This document shows, piece after piece, positions 8,642 to 17,139 of a stretch of 64,000 bases of DNA; positions within the stretch are counted from its first letter, which is position 1, and each line of letters opens with the position of its first letter. Origin of the DNA: Catalinimonas niigatensis (GTDB lineage Bacteria; Bacteroidota; Bacteroidia; Cytophagales; Cyclobacteriaceae). Below the pieces are notes generated by a model, which was given only the letters and a program-made list of their open reading frames with translations, searched no databases and was not told the DNA's origin. Where the stretch lies: contig NZ_CP119422.1 in assembly GCF_030506285.1 (NCBI RefSeq), forward strand, positions 3,243,001 through 3,307,000, read 5' to 3'. A program made the position numbers and the translations under genes.

Positions 8642-8759
8642 CTATATAATTTACAGCGATTTATAGCGTTCCTTTTACAAGAAGACAGCTTAACTGTACT
8701 GAGATCTTTTATATAATACTACCATACTGTATCAAATACATTTTATCATTCACAGTGCT

Positions 8760-10730
8760 ATGATGAAGAAATTAGCGTATCTGCAATTTTTGGTGATTGT
8801 TTTGTTCCTGCTGGGAGCCTGTAATGCAGGTAAAAGAGCGCTCATCAAAGGTTTTAATAGTTTTGAAAGCGGTGATTATAATGTTGCTATTGATCATTAT
8901 CAAGTTGCAGTTGACAATGGCATGGAAACCGCGCTGGCAAATTATAAAATTGCTGAAGCCTATCGCCTGAGTAACCGTCTTCAGGAAGCGATGCCCCATT
9001 ATGAAGCTGCTATTGAATCCGGTATAGCGGACACATCCGCTGTGTTTCATTATGCCATGTCACTCAAGCAAAATGGAAAGTACGATCAGGCCAGAAACGA
9101 ACTTAAAGAATATATAGAATATTCCAAAGATACAGTACTAGAGTATACCGAATGGGCACGTCAGGAGTTGGATAATCTGGATCGACTGGAAAATATTCTG
9201 GCTAAAGACGGATACTTCGAGATCAAAAACGAAGAGTATCTTAATACGGAAGGCGCTGAATATGCCCCCACTGTGCATAGAAATATGTTTTATTTTACTT
9301 CTTCCCGCAATAGTGAAAAAATTTATAAAGCCACAGGCACAGGCTTTACTAATATATTTAGAGCACCAATAGAGAATGACGTGGTAAATGTAGAGGCTGC
9401 CCAGACATTGGGTGAGGATTTTGCCAGTGAGATCATCAATGAAGGTTGTATTACTTTTTCTCCCGATGGCCGTATTATGGTTTTTGCCAGGGGCAATAGC
9501 GGTAAACGCAAAAGTACCCGTGATGTCAATTTATATGTTTCCCGCCTTCAGCGTGGAGAATGGACTACCCCCGAGATTATGACTATTACTGACCCTGAAG
9601 CCTGGGATTCTACTCCGGCATTTAGTCGTGATGGGCGCACTTTATACTTTGCCTCCAACCGTCCGGGAGGTTACGGAGGGATAGACCTGTATTCTGCCAG
9701 CGTAGACAATAGCGGGCGCTGGAGCAATGTGCGCAATATGGGAGAGGCTATCAATACACCGGGCCATGAGATGTTTCCCTATGTTACTGATGATGGTAAA
9801 CTATATTTCTCTTCTGATGGACATCCTAGCATGGGCGCTTTGGATATTTTTGTGGCTATACGTAGCGATGGAAAAATTACCATTGAAAACCTTGGACCTC
9901 CGGTAAACTCTATTGCTGATGATTTTGGCATGTCTTTTACCACTATCAAAGATGGCTATTTCACTTCCAACCGGGCAGAAGGAAAGGGAGACGACGATAT
10001 TTACGCATTTGTCAATAATGATCCTGATCTGAAAACTGTCAACTACTTCCTTGCTGGTATCACCGTGACCGAAGAAGAAGATTCGGGAGAAGAAAAGAAA
10101 TTGGAAGATGTAAAAGTAAGCTTACGTTTTCCAGAAGGTAGTGCACTGGATACCAAAAATTCCGGTGATGAGGGCGCCTTTAAGTTTGCGGTAGAAGGTG
10201 GAACCAATTACGAACTGGTAGGGGAAAAGGAAGGCTATTTTACCACACGTGTTCCCTTTAGCACAGTAGGAAGAACAATTCCTCAGGAAGAATTGGTAGA
10301 TATGGTTACTGATACCACCTTTACTACTAAATTGGTATTGAACAAAATTGTCATAGACAAATCCATTGTACTGGAGAATATCTACTACGAATTTGATGAG
10401 TCTTTCATCACTAATGCCGCCGCAGTTGAATTGGACAAACTTGTGAAAATTCTGGAAGACAATCCGCAAATTAATATTGAGCTTAGCTCTCATACGGATG
10501 CCCAGGGAGATAATGAATATAATCAAAAGCTCTCTCAGCGAAGGGCCGAATCTGCCGTGAAATATTTAGTTGATAGTGGCATTAATGCCAGCCGCATTAC
10601 CGCCCGTGGTTATGGAGAGGAGCAATTGATCATCAAAAATGCGATGAATGATGACCAACATGAGATCAACCGTAGAACAGAATTTAAAGTCACCGGCGTA
10701 AATAATGGTCGTGCTGATGCATCAGAATAG
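8760..10730 (+). CDS. PorE-like lipoprotein: TPR, beta-propeller (PD40), CRD and OmpA domains (656 aa)
   Basis: A type II signal peptide ends with the lipobox LLGAC (Cys 21). Then come TPR repeats (about 30-125), a PD40/WD40-like propeller (about 165-425, with blades such as FSPDGRIMVFARG, FSRDGRTLYFASNRPGG and VTDDGKLYFSSDG), a carboxypeptidase-type beta-sandwich (about 430-515) and a C-terminal OmpA domain (about 545-650, with ELSSHTDAQGDNEYNQKLSQRRAE cut here into ELSSHTDAQGDNEYN and LSQRRAESAVKYL). OmpA domains bind meso-diaminopimelate in peptidoglycan. This four-part order is that of PorE of Porphyromonas gingivalis, a type IX secretion component that links the outer membrane to the cell wall. 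Similar architectures also occur in paralogs of unknown role, so the T9SS link is an inference. A perfect terminator follows 20 nt after the stop. Confidence 0.82.
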   Translation: MMKKLAYLQFLVIVLFLLGACNAGKRALIKGFNSFESGDYNVAIDHYQVAVDNGMETALANYKIAEAYRLSNRLQEAMPHYEAAIESGIADTSAVFHYAMSLKQNGKYDQARNELKEYIEYSKDTVLEYTEWARQELDNLDRLENILAKDGYFEIKNEEYLNTEGAEYAPTVHRNMFYFTSSRNSEKIYKATGTGFTNIFRAPIENDVVNVEAAQTLGEDFASEIINEGCITFSPDGRIMVFARGNSGKRKSTRDVNLYVSRLQRGEWTTPEIMTITDPEAWDSTPAFSRDGRTLYFASNRPGGYGGIDLYSASVDNSGRWSNVRNMGEAINTPGHEMFPYVTDDGKLYFSSDGHPSMGALDIFVAIRSDGKITIENLGPPVNSIADDFGMSFTTIKDGYFTSNRAEGKGDDDIYAFVNNDPDLKTVNYFLAGITVTEEEDSGEEKKLEDVKVSLRFPEGSALDTKNSGDEGAFKFAVEGGTNYELVGEKEGYFTTRVPFSTVGRTIPQEELVDMVTDTTFTTKLVLNKIVIDKSIVLENIYYEFDESFITNAAAVELDKLVKILEDNPQINIELSSHTDAQGDNEYNQKLSQRRAESAVKYLVDSGINASRITARGYGEEQLIIKNAMNDDQHEINRRTEFKVTGVNNGRADASE

Positions 10731-10750
10731 AATCTTCAAGATATTACAAT

Positions 10751-10792
10751 AAAAAAGAGGTGGTTTAGATTTTATCTAACCACCTCTTTTTT
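10751..10792 (+). terminator. Strong, possibly bidirectional terminator after the PorE-like gene
   Basis: GAGGTGGTTTAGAT and ATCTAACCACCTC pair along 13 bases with one bulge and a 3-nt loop. Six A precede and six T follow the stem, so it could work in both directions. Confidence 0.9.
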
Positions 10793-10824
10793 GTTTCAGG
10801 CTCACTCTACAATTTGTACCTTTG
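10790..10824 (+). promoter_or_regulatory. Probable purM promoter
   Basis: A -7 box TACCTTTG at 10817-10824 lies 19 nt before the purM ATG. The nearest upstream TTTG (10790-10793) is 23 nt away, longer than usual, and overlaps the T-run of the previous terminator. Confidence 0.45.
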
Positions 10825-10843
10825 CACCTCTGAATAAAAACCT

Positions 10844-12019
10844 ATGAGTGAAAGATACAACCAAAGAGGTGTTTCCGCTTCCAAAGAGGATGTACATCAA
10901 GCTATTAAGCATTTAGACAAAGGAATTTTTCCCAATGCTTTCTGCAAAGTAGTGCCTGATCTGTTGGGTGGAGATCCTGACTACTGTAACATCATGCATG
11001 CTGACGGAGCTGGCACAAAGTCATCTCTTGCTTATCTGTACTGGAAAGAAACAGGAGACTTATCTGTCTGGAAAGGCATCGCTCAGGATGCTATCATCAT
11101 GAATATCGACGACCTCATCTGTGTAGGGGCCCTGGATAACATTCTTTTATCTTCTACCATAGGTCGTAATAAGCACCTGATTCCAGGAGAGGTCATTTCA
11201 GCCATTATAGAAGGCACAGAAGAAGTACTAGCCATGCTGCGTTCACATGGGATCAATATTATTAGCACCGGTGGTGAAACTGCCGATGTGGGAGATTTGG
11301 TGCGTACTATCATTGTGGACAGTACTGTTACCACCCGCATGCGCCGCGACCAGGTGATTACCAACGAGCACATACAAGAGGGGGATGTCATCGTTGGATT
11401 GGCTTCCTTTGGTAAAGCCATATACGAAGACCATTACAATGGAGGTATGGGCAGCAACGGACTTACCTCTGCCCGCCATGATGTTTTCCATCATACGCTC
11501 GCTAAGAAGTATCCCGAAAGCTTTGATCCTCAGGTGCCTGAGTCGCTTGTTTATAGCGGAAGCAAATCTCTTACAGAAAGGTTTACTACCAATACCGGAG
11601 AGCAGTTGGATATTGGAAAACTGGTATTGGCACCAACCCGAACCTACGCTCCTATCATGAAGAAAGTCCTTGATCAGTATCGCCAGCACATTCACGGATT
11701 GATACACTGTAGCGGAGGAGCACAAACCAAGGTACTTAATTTTATTGATGACCTACACATCATCAAAGATAACCTTTTTAATACGCCTCCCCTTTTCTCA
11801 ATCATACAAGCTGAAAGCGGCACGGATTGGAAAGAGATGTACAAGGTTTTTAACATGGGCCACCGTATGGAAATATACCTGCCTCAGGCCTATGCTCAGC
11901 CTATGGTGGAAATAGCCGAGAGCTTTGGTGTGAAAGCAAAAATCATTGGTAGAGTAGAAGGATCAGACAAAAAAAAGGTCACCATTACGGGAGAGCATGG
12001 TACATTTGTTTATACCTAA
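10844..12019 (+). CDS. purM: Phosphoribosylformylglycinamidine cyclo-ligase (AIR synthase), Bacteroidota type
   Basis: The protein makes aminoimidazole ribonucleotide from FGAM with ATP, the fifth step of purine synthesis. The N-terminal MSERYNQRGVSASKEDV and the segment HADGAGTKSSLAYLY match the PurM ATP-binding and substrate loop (DGVGTK in enterobacteria). Further PurM-like segments are AQDAIIMNIDDLICVGA, STGGETADVGDLVRTI and GGAQTKVLNF near residue 290. At 391 aa it is longer than the roughly 345-aa E. coli enzyme; this long form is usual in Bacteroidota. No other pur genes are near, so regulation is probably at its own promoter (TACCTTTG 19 nt upstream). The 3' end overlaps the convergent neighbour by 4 nt. 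Other members of the AIR-synthase superfamily (HypE, SelD) lack these segments. Confidence 0.93.
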   Translation: MSERYNQRGVSASKEDVHQAIKHLDKGIFPNAFCKVVPDLLGGDPDYCNIMHADGAGTKSSLAYLYWKETGDLSVWKGIAQDAIIMNIDDLICVGALDNILLSSTIGRNKHLIPGEVISAIIEGTEEVLAMLRSHGINIISTGGETADVGDLVRTIIVDSTVTTRMRRDQVITNEHIQEGDVIVGLASFGKAIYEDHYNGGMGSNGLTSARHDVFHHTLAKKYPESFDPQVPESLVYSGSKSLTERFTTNTGEQLDIGKLVLAPTRTYAPIMKKVLDQYRQHIHGLIHCSGGAQTKVLNFIDDLHIIKDNLFNTPPLFSIIQAESGTDWKEMYKVFNMGHRMEIYLPQAYAQPMVEIAESFGVKAKIIGRVEGSDKKKVTITGEHGTFVYT

Positions 12020-12570
12020 TGCACTTCGTAATCATAAAGAAGATGTAGGATTAGCCTCTCCAGTTCAATGGGCTTTTGGGTACCTAAAAGAACACTACGG
12101 TCATCCGAAAGCTCCAACTGAAGGCCATAACGGCCTTTGACTGTGTAAGCTCTACCATAGTTACCAAACTTTACTCCCCAGCCACCATATTCACTGAGCG
12201 CATCATATTCCCGGATATATACTTCTTCTATTTCCTTCCAGAAAATGGTGCGAAACTGAATCTGAAGAGGGAAGAAGCGGTAATGAATTCCACTCTCATC
12301 AATTTTGGTAACCAAATCTGCTTTGTAGATGAGTACAGTAACCATGGCAAATAATACTCCTACAAAGCTTATTGAAGATAGCGTAAGCAGATTTTCTCCA
12401 AAGGCCTGTCTGAATACAATCTGATGAGCTGCCATAAGCACAAGTCCGGCAAATGCCATAGCCAGCAATATCCATATCCAGGTTTGACGTACTTTTTGTA
12501 TCTCTTCAAAATGTGCTTTGGGTGAAGAGCTAAGCTTAGCCTTGGATGAAATGTTGAGATTGACCATCAC
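12016..12570 (-). CDS. Membrane protein of unknown function with PH-like cytoplasmic part (184 aa)
   Basis: Two transmembrane helices (about residues 31-50 and 63-83) are followed by a soluble beta-rich region of about 100 residues. This includes VTKIDESGIHYRFFPLQIQFRTIFWKEIEEVYIREYDAL in two blocks either side of residue 110, a pattern seen in PH-like membrane proteins (a hairpin anchor followed by I-W-x-E-I-x-x-V). The segment YGGWGVKFGNYGRAYTVKGRYGLQLEL and the ending GTQKPIELERLILHL also fit that group. Function unknown. The gene converges with purM and overlaps its last 4 nt. The second Met (residue 2) is an equally good start. No regulatory site was seen. Confidence 0.72.
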   Translation of the reverse strand: MMVNLNISSKAKLSSSPKAHFEEIQKVRQTWIWILLAMAFAGLVLMAAHQIVFRQAFGENLLTLSSISFVGVLFAMVTVLIYKADLVTKIDESGIHYRFFPLQIQFRTIFWKEIEEVYIREYDALSEYGGWGVKFGNYGRAYTVKGRYGLQLELSDDRSVLLGTQKPIELERLILHLLYDYEVH

Positions 12571-12862
12571 CTGACAAAGATAAAAAATTAGAGCTTTGGA
12601 TTATCGTGCACTAACATAATTACCTCAGATTATCTGATATTTTCAAACAGTAGCCTAATATTCCTTGTAAGAAAAATCCTTTTAGTCAAACATTATTATT
12701 TTTTTCACCTGCTCCAAAGCTTTATAAGCTTTACTTTTTTCTTTGGAACCATCAACTTAAAGATTTTTACCTGTCATGGAGGATTATTCAGGCTGTGAAC
12801 TACTTTTTTTTCATCTGTCTTTCATGTAATATACCAGCCCAAAATGATAACTTATTAAGCTT

Positions 12863-14197
12863 ATGACAATCAAAATACTTAACGCAAGTATCATCAATGA
12901 AGGGCAAATTCAGGAGACTGACTTGCTTATTGAAGATCAAATGATTAGTAGGATTGACAAAGACCTAAGTACACTGTCTACTGATAAGACCATAGATGCA
13001 CAAGGTCTTCATCTACTTCCCGGACTTATTGATGATCAGGTCCATTTTCGTGAGCCAGGTCTTACGTATAAGGCTGATATCTATACAGAATCCAAGGCTG
13101 CTGTGGCCGGTGGAATCACTTCCTTTATGGAAATGCCTAATACCGTACCCAATACACTTACCCAAAAACTATTGGAAGACAAATACCAACTCGGGGCAGC
13201 AAAGTCACTGGCTAATTACTCTTTCTTCATGGGAGTATCTAATGATAATCTGGAAGAGGTACTTAAAACCAATCCTAAAGAGGTATGCGGACTGAAAATT
13301 TTCATGGGTTCTTCTACCGGAAATATGCTGGTGGATAATGAAACCACACTGCGTAATGTGTTTCAACAGGCAGAAATGCTGGTAGCTACCCATTGTGAGG
13401 ATGAACAAACCATCAGAGATAATATGCAACACTATCGCGAGAAGTATGGCGAAGAGGTGCCCATTGCTATGCATCCGCTCATCCGCAGTGCAGAAGCATG
13501 TTACCGATCATCTTCTTTAGCAGTTAGTCTTGCCAAAGAGTACCATACCAGACTACACATACTTCATATTTCTACTGCAAAGGAAACCCTGCTTTTTGAT
13601 AATATTACACCACTCAAAGAGAAAAGAATCACCTCCGAAGCCTGTATCCATCACCTATGGTTTGACGAAAGTGCTTATGCCAGCAAAGGTACGTTGATCA
13701 AATGGAATCCGGCCGTTAAAACCAAAGAAGATAAAGAAGGTATACTTAGGGCAGTGCTGGAAGATAGGATTGATGTGATTGCTACGGATCATGCACCGCA
13801 TACTTTAGAAGAAAAGCAGCAAAATTATTTCAAAGCGCCCTCTGGTGGACCTTTAGTACAGCATAGTCTGGTAGCTCTCCTGGAAATGTATCACCAAGGC
13901 AAAATTTCATTAGAAAAAATTGTAGAAAAAGCCTGTCATAATCCAGCCATTTTGTTTCAGATTGATCGCAGGGGTTTTATCAGGGAAGGTTACTTTGCTG
14001 ATCTGGTACTTGTAAACCTGAATGCTCCCTGGCAGGTAGAAAAATCTAACGTTTTAGCAAAATGTGGCTGGTCACCTTTTGAAGGACAGACTTTTAAAGC
14101 ACAGGTTGAACACACTTTTGTTTCTGGTCATCTGGCTTATTCTAATGGACACTTTGATGAGTCAGTAAAAGGGATACGCTTACATTTTGACCGCTGA
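12863..14197 (+). CDS. pyrC: Dihydroorotase, class I-like (444 aa)
   Basis: Dihydroorotase closes carbamoyl-aspartate to dihydroorotate in pyrimidine synthesis. The amidohydrolase barrel is clear: LPGLIDDQVHFREPG at residues 53-66, AVAGGITSFMEMPNT, GLKIFMGSSTGNM (the Lys is the likely carbamylated ligand), HCEDE, LHILHISTAKE, and VIATDHAPHTLEEK carrying the catalytic Asp. In the first metal motif the usual HxH is Q59-V-H61, so one zinc ligand is replaced. My recollection is that this QVH form is common in Bacteroidota, so it is probably a lineage trait and not a defect. At 444 aa the length fits class I enzymes. Allantoinase and hydantoinase are relatives but fit these loops less well. It is followed by an EEP-family gene on the same strand, 112 nt away. 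Confidence 0.88.
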   Translation: MTIKILNASIINEGQIQETDLLIEDQMISRIDKDLSTLSTDKTIDAQGLHLLPGLIDDQVHFREPGLTYKADIYTESKAAVAGGITSFMEMPNTVPNTLTQKLLEDKYQLGAAKSLANYSFFMGVSNDNLEEVLKTNPKEVCGLKIFMGSSTGNMLVDNETTLRNVFQQAEMLVATHCEDEQTIRDNMQHYREKYGEEVPIAMHPLIRSAEACYRSSSLAVSLAKEYHTRLHILHISTAKETLLFDNITPLKEKRITSEACIHHLWFDESAYASKGTLIKWNPAVKTKEDKEGILRAVLEDRIDVIATDHAPHTLEEKQQNYFKAPSGGPLVQHSLVALLEMYHQGKISLEKIVEKACHNPAILFQIDRRGFIREGYFADLVLVNLNAPWQVEKSNVLAKCGWSPFEGQTFKAQVEHTFVSGHLAYSNGHFDESVKGIRLHFDR

Positions 14198-14309
14198 TTT
14201 ATTAACGTGTATGTTGATCTGTTTCTTTAGCAATTTTTTGGCAGTAATAATGTTTATATTGTGCTCCTGATTATGATATGTTAAAGAGAAACCACAAAGA
14301 GTAAAGATA

Positions 14310-15374
14310 TTGATCAGAACTTTAAGTTTTAGCATCGCAGTAGTTACCGTACTTGCTTATCTTAGTCCTACTATTTCCCCTGCGAGCCTGTGGATAGCAG
14401 GCTTTCTTTCTCTGGTAATTCCTGTACTCCTTTTGATCAATATAGGTTTGTTCTTTCTTTTTTTGATCAGGTTTAACTCCTTATCTTTACTTCATCTTGG
14501 ACTACTAATAGTAGGATACCCATACCTTGCCTATAGTTTTTCATATAATCCCGAAGCGTTTACTGAAACTGGAGAAGAAGCACGTAACCACATTAGTGTA
14601 CTTAGCTACAATGTGAGAGTCTTCAATACATATGCTTATCTTCAAAATAAAAATACTCCTGGCAAATCCATGATCAATTGGCTGGTAGAAAACAAAGCAG
14701 ATATCAAATGTCTTCAGGAGTTTTACAATGACAGCAAATCCGACCTATTCAATACTACAGAACAAATCTCAGCCAATAAAAATTATTACGCTGTTGTTAA
14801 GCCTACTTTGGTTAATCGAATTGGCGCCCAGTTTGGGCTGGCTATCTTTAGCCGTTTTCCAGTCATAAAGTCAGGAGAAGTTAACCTGGATGATATCCCT
14901 CAGCAGCATGCTATTTTTGCGGATGTTGACACAGGACAGGATACCATCAGAATATATAATATCCATTTACAATCTATGAAGATAGACGAAAGCAAAATAG
15001 ATGATTTTGAACAGGCCAAAGAAAATTATATAGATATTGCTAAAAAACTAAGGTTTGGATTTGTAGAACGTGCAAAGCAGGTAGACCACCTTGTTACTCA
15101 TATTTCACAAAGCCCATATCCGGTCATTGTCTGTGGTGATTTCAATGATATCCCTTATAGCTATACCTACCTTACCTTAAGAAAGTATCTTGACAATGCT
15201 TTTGAGGAAGCCGGACATGGATTTGGCTTTAGCTATAACGGAAAACTTTTCTTTCTACGAATTGATAACCAGTTTTATAGTGAACGGTTAAGAGCTGTTA
15301 AATTCAATATACATCGTGAGATACCTTTTTCAGATCATTTTCCTGTCAAAACTGAATATCACCTATCTGATTGA
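14310..15374 (+). CDS. Membrane-anchored endonuclease/exonuclease/phosphatase family protein (354 aa)
   Basis: Three hydrophobic segments occupy residues 1-80, and the rest is an EEP-fold catalytic domain outside the membrane. Its motifs are SYNVRVFNTY (Asn of the active site), CLQEFYND (Glu metal ligand near residue 135), VCGDFNDIPYS (Asp/Asn pair) and FSDHFPVKTEY (final Asp-His). All catalytic positions of the family are present, so it should be an active metal-dependent phosphoesterase. The substrate (nucleic acid, phospholipid or inositol phosphate) cannot be told. The only start in the right place is TTG at 14310; no better ATG lies between the upstream stop and the first helix. It stands between pyrC and tRNA-His and shows no operon partner. 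Confidence 0.82.
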   Translation: MIRTLSFSIAVVTVLAYLSPTISPASLWIAGFLSLVIPVLLLINIGLFFLFLIRFNSLSLLHLGLLIVGYPYLAYSFSYNPEAFTETGEEARNHISVLSYNVRVFNTYAYLQNKNTPGKSMINWLVENKADIKCLQEFYNDSKSDLFNTTEQISANKNYYAVVKPTLVNRIGAQFGLAIFSRFPVIKSGEVNLDDIPQQHAIFADVDTGQDTIRIYNIHLQSMKIDESKIDDFEQAKENYIDIAKKLRFGFVERAKQVDHLVTHISQSPYPVIVCGDFNDIPYSYTYLTLRKYLDNAFEEAGHGFGFSYNGKLFFLRIDNQFYSERLRAVKFNIHREIPFSDHFPVKTEYHLSD

Positions 15375-15402
15375 GAATTTTCCTAGAAAACAGAGTTACT
15401 AT

Positions 15403-15433
15403 TTGGCAATCTGCATCTGTATTTTTACTTTTG
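15403..15433 (+). promoter_or_regulatory. Bacteroidota-type promoter of tRNA-His
   Basis: TTG (15403-15405), a 20-nt spacer and TACTTTTG (15426-15433) lie 14 nt before the tRNA. The boxes and spacing are identical to those of tRNA-Phe. Confidence 0.7.
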
Positions 15434-15447
15434 TATCCTCATTATAC

Positions 15448-15522
15448 GGTGAATGTAGCTCAGTTGGTTAGAGTGCTGGTTTGTGGTACCAGAGGTCGCG
15501 GGTTCGAGCCCCGTCTTTCACC
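15448..15522 (+). tRNA. tRNA-His (anticodon GTG)
   Basis: The cloverleaf has D stem GCTC/GAGT, anticodon stem CTGGT/ACCAG around TTGTGGT with GTG at 34-36, and T arm GCGGG-TTCGAGC-CCCGT. The extra G at position -1 (15448) opposite C73 (15522) is the identity element of tRNA-His. The acceptor GTGAATG/CTTTCAC has a U-U mismatch at 6:67. CCA is not encoded. Confidence 0.93.
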
Positions 15523-15524
15523 CA

Positions 15525-15560
15525 AAAAACCGCTTTAATTCCCATTAAAGCGGTTTTTTT
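15525..15560 (+). terminator. Terminator of tRNA-His
   Basis: AACCGCTTTAAT and ATTAAAGCGGTT form a perfect 12-bp stem around a 4-nt loop, followed by further T residues. It starts directly after the tRNA. Confidence 0.92.
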
Positions 15561-15659
15561 ATTATATTTGATTTGCAAAGTTTTGTGAGTTGGCAGCACG
15601 TAGCGGTTCTGAATCAGCGACTTTCATTTGTACAAAATATGATATCCTCTTCCAGATTT

Positions 15660-15893
15660 ATGTCTCTTTCATTGAGAAACAAGATCCAGGTCTTGTATAG
15701 GGAGGGTACATTTGTTGTGGCTATTCGCTACTATAGCTATAAAGTTAACTTATATCTACTTTGTGGATATTATGTAGAAGTCTTCTATAACCATAAAGAT
15801 GACAAGATTGAAAAAATTGATCTGCTGGAAAGCTCACATACTCGGATGAAGTTTTATACTGACCAGATTTCACTCCCAAAAGATCTGTTATAA
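15660..15893 (+). CDS. Small conserved-looking protein of unknown function (77 aa)
   Basis: The frame is open from 15573, but the ATG at 15660 gives a compact start MSLSLRNKIQVLYREGTF and avoids an upstream leader with no sign of selection. The protein has the pattern YREGTFVVAIRYYSYKVNLYL followed by YYVEVFYNHKDDKIEKIDLL (two blocks separated by LCG), with many Tyr and alternating hydrophobic residues, which suggests a small beta-sheet. I recall similar small proteins in Cytophagales but cannot name a family. No signal peptide or membrane helix is present. It lies downstream of the tRNA-His terminator and faces the NUMOD4/HNH gene. Confidence 0.55.
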   Translation: MSLSLRNKIQVLYREGTFVVAIRYYSYKVNLYLLCGYYVEVFYNHKDDKIEKIDLLESSHTRMKFYTDQISLPKDLL

Positions 15894-15912
15894 ACGGAAA
15901 CTATTATTACTA

Positions 15913-16455
15913 TCAGATAGTAACATTGCCCCAATTTTCCCCTGACCGAATTCTGTTAAGTTGAGTGTGGGTAATATTGAAACGCTTAGCAATCATACTC
16001 AACCTAGTCTTGTTACTTTTCAATAATCTTTTAATCACTCTAACATCTGATTCAGTGAGTTTATAACCCGTAGTACGGCTACGCAAAATTGCAGGGTTCT
16101 TATTATTGTGCTTGGTCAGTTCTTGTTCAGTCATCCACCTCAGGTTATAACGACTATTGTTTTTCTTGTCGTAGTCCAGATGTACTACATAGCGATGTTC
16201 CTCACTGGGACAAGGTAAAAAAGCCATGGCTACCAAACGGTGAATATAGTGGGTTTGGGAGACCTTCTTACCTAATCTAACCATGACAGAAAGATACCCG
16301 TTGACATCTGATCCTTTCATGATCCGACCTTTTTCCTTGTCTACAGCATAGCTTTTTACCCTACCGTGACTGGAAACCTCATAAAGCGCATGCGGAAGGT
16401 CTGTTTCGAAGTCTATCTTCTTCCAGACTTCGTTTCTATACCTGTCTAAACTCAT
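15913..16455 (-). CDS. NUMOD4/HNH-type endonuclease-like protein (180 aa)
   Basis: Three modules are visible. The N-terminal NUMOD4 segment is EVWKKIDFETDLPHALYEVSSHGRVKS in two parts (residues 9-35). The HNH_3-like core (about 72-110) has IHRLVAMAFLPCP, VVHLDYDKKNNSRYNLRWMT. A C-terminal helix-turn-helix (about 130-175) reads SMIAKRFNITHTQLNRI. Such proteins are free-standing homing-type or phage-derived nucleases that bind DNA through NUMOD and HTH parts. The usual NHxD of the core is VHLD here, so one polar residue is changed and activity is uncertain. It is a single gene 390 nt after tRNA-His, with coaE downstream on the same strand after 75 nt. I see no intron or inteins at the tRNA. Acquisition by transfer is plausible but not shown. 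Confidence 0.78.
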   Translation of the reverse strand: MSLDRYRNEVWKKIDFETDLPHALYEVSSHGRVKSYAVDKEKGRIMKGSDVNGYLSVMVRLGKKVSQTHYIHRLVAMAFLPCPSEEHRYVVHLDYDKKNNSRYNLRWMTEQELTKHNNKNPAILRSRTTGYKLTESDVRVIKRLLKSNKTRLSMIAKRFNITHTQLNRIRSGENWGNVTI

Positions 16456-16530
16456 GACTAAAAATTTAGTAGTTAAAAAATGTAAATGTGACTAGTAAAA
16501 ATTATATCAATAAAAAATTGGTTTAGATTC

Positions 16531-17139
16531 TTATACTAATAAATCCAGTAGTTTTTTATGCACTTGGATTACTTTAGGAGTAACGAGTCGCTTTTCATCA
16601 TTATGAATGGTAAAATCTGCTGTCTTTTCACGCTGAACATCTGTCCATTGCTTCTGCATGATTGATTCTACCTGTATTCTATCTCTATGCATATCTCTTA
16701 ACAATACCCTCTGAATTCGTAATTCTTTTGGAGCGCTTATATTGATAATTTTGTCTAGTTGCTTATAGCTATCTGTTTCAAAAAGTAATGCAGCTTCTTT
16801 AAGCACATAAGGATTATCGATATGAGTAGTTCTCCACTGCTGGAAATCTTCTCTTACACGCGGATGCACCAAAGCATTAAGTTGCAGCCTTTTTTCTTCA
16901 CTATTAAAAATGGTTTTGGCCAAGTATGAACGATTAAGGCCTCCTTCCTGATCATATGCTTCTTTACCAAATTGTTGAACAACTTGTTTTTTTAGAAGAA
17001 TATCATGGGATAGAAGCCATTTTGCACGTTCATCTGACGAATAAACAGGTACTCCCAGCACTAAAAAAATTTTACAGATCAGGCTTTTCCCTGAACCTAT
17101 ACCTCCAGTAATACCCACCGAAAAAAAATTATTGCACAT
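16531..17139 (-). CDS. coaE: Dephospho-CoA kinase
   Basis: The enzyme phosphorylates dephospho-CoA in the last step of coenzyme A synthesis. The P-loop GITGGIGSGKS is at residues 8-18, followed by VYSSDERAKWLL (the substrate-binding D of the DxD/DADxxA region is present as SSDERAK), LNALVHPRVREDF and LKEAALLFETDSYKQLDKII. The 202-aa length is normal. The gene is last in the block nusB-ytxH-DUF1573-yajC-ybbR-coaE. Its start overlaps the end of ybbR by 11 nt, so the two are translationally coupled. No terminator was recognised downstream. The assignment is secure. Confidence 0.94.
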   Translation of the reverse strand: MCNNFFSVGITGGIGSGKSLICKIFLVLGVPVYSSDERAKWLLSHDILLKKQVVQQFGKEAYDQEGGLNRSYLAKTIFNSEEKRLQLNALVHPRVREDFQQWRTTHIDNPYVLKEAALLFETDSYKQLDKIINISAPKELRIQRVLLRDMHRDRIQVESIMQKQWTDVQREKTADFTIHNDEKRLVTPKVIQVHKKLLDLLV

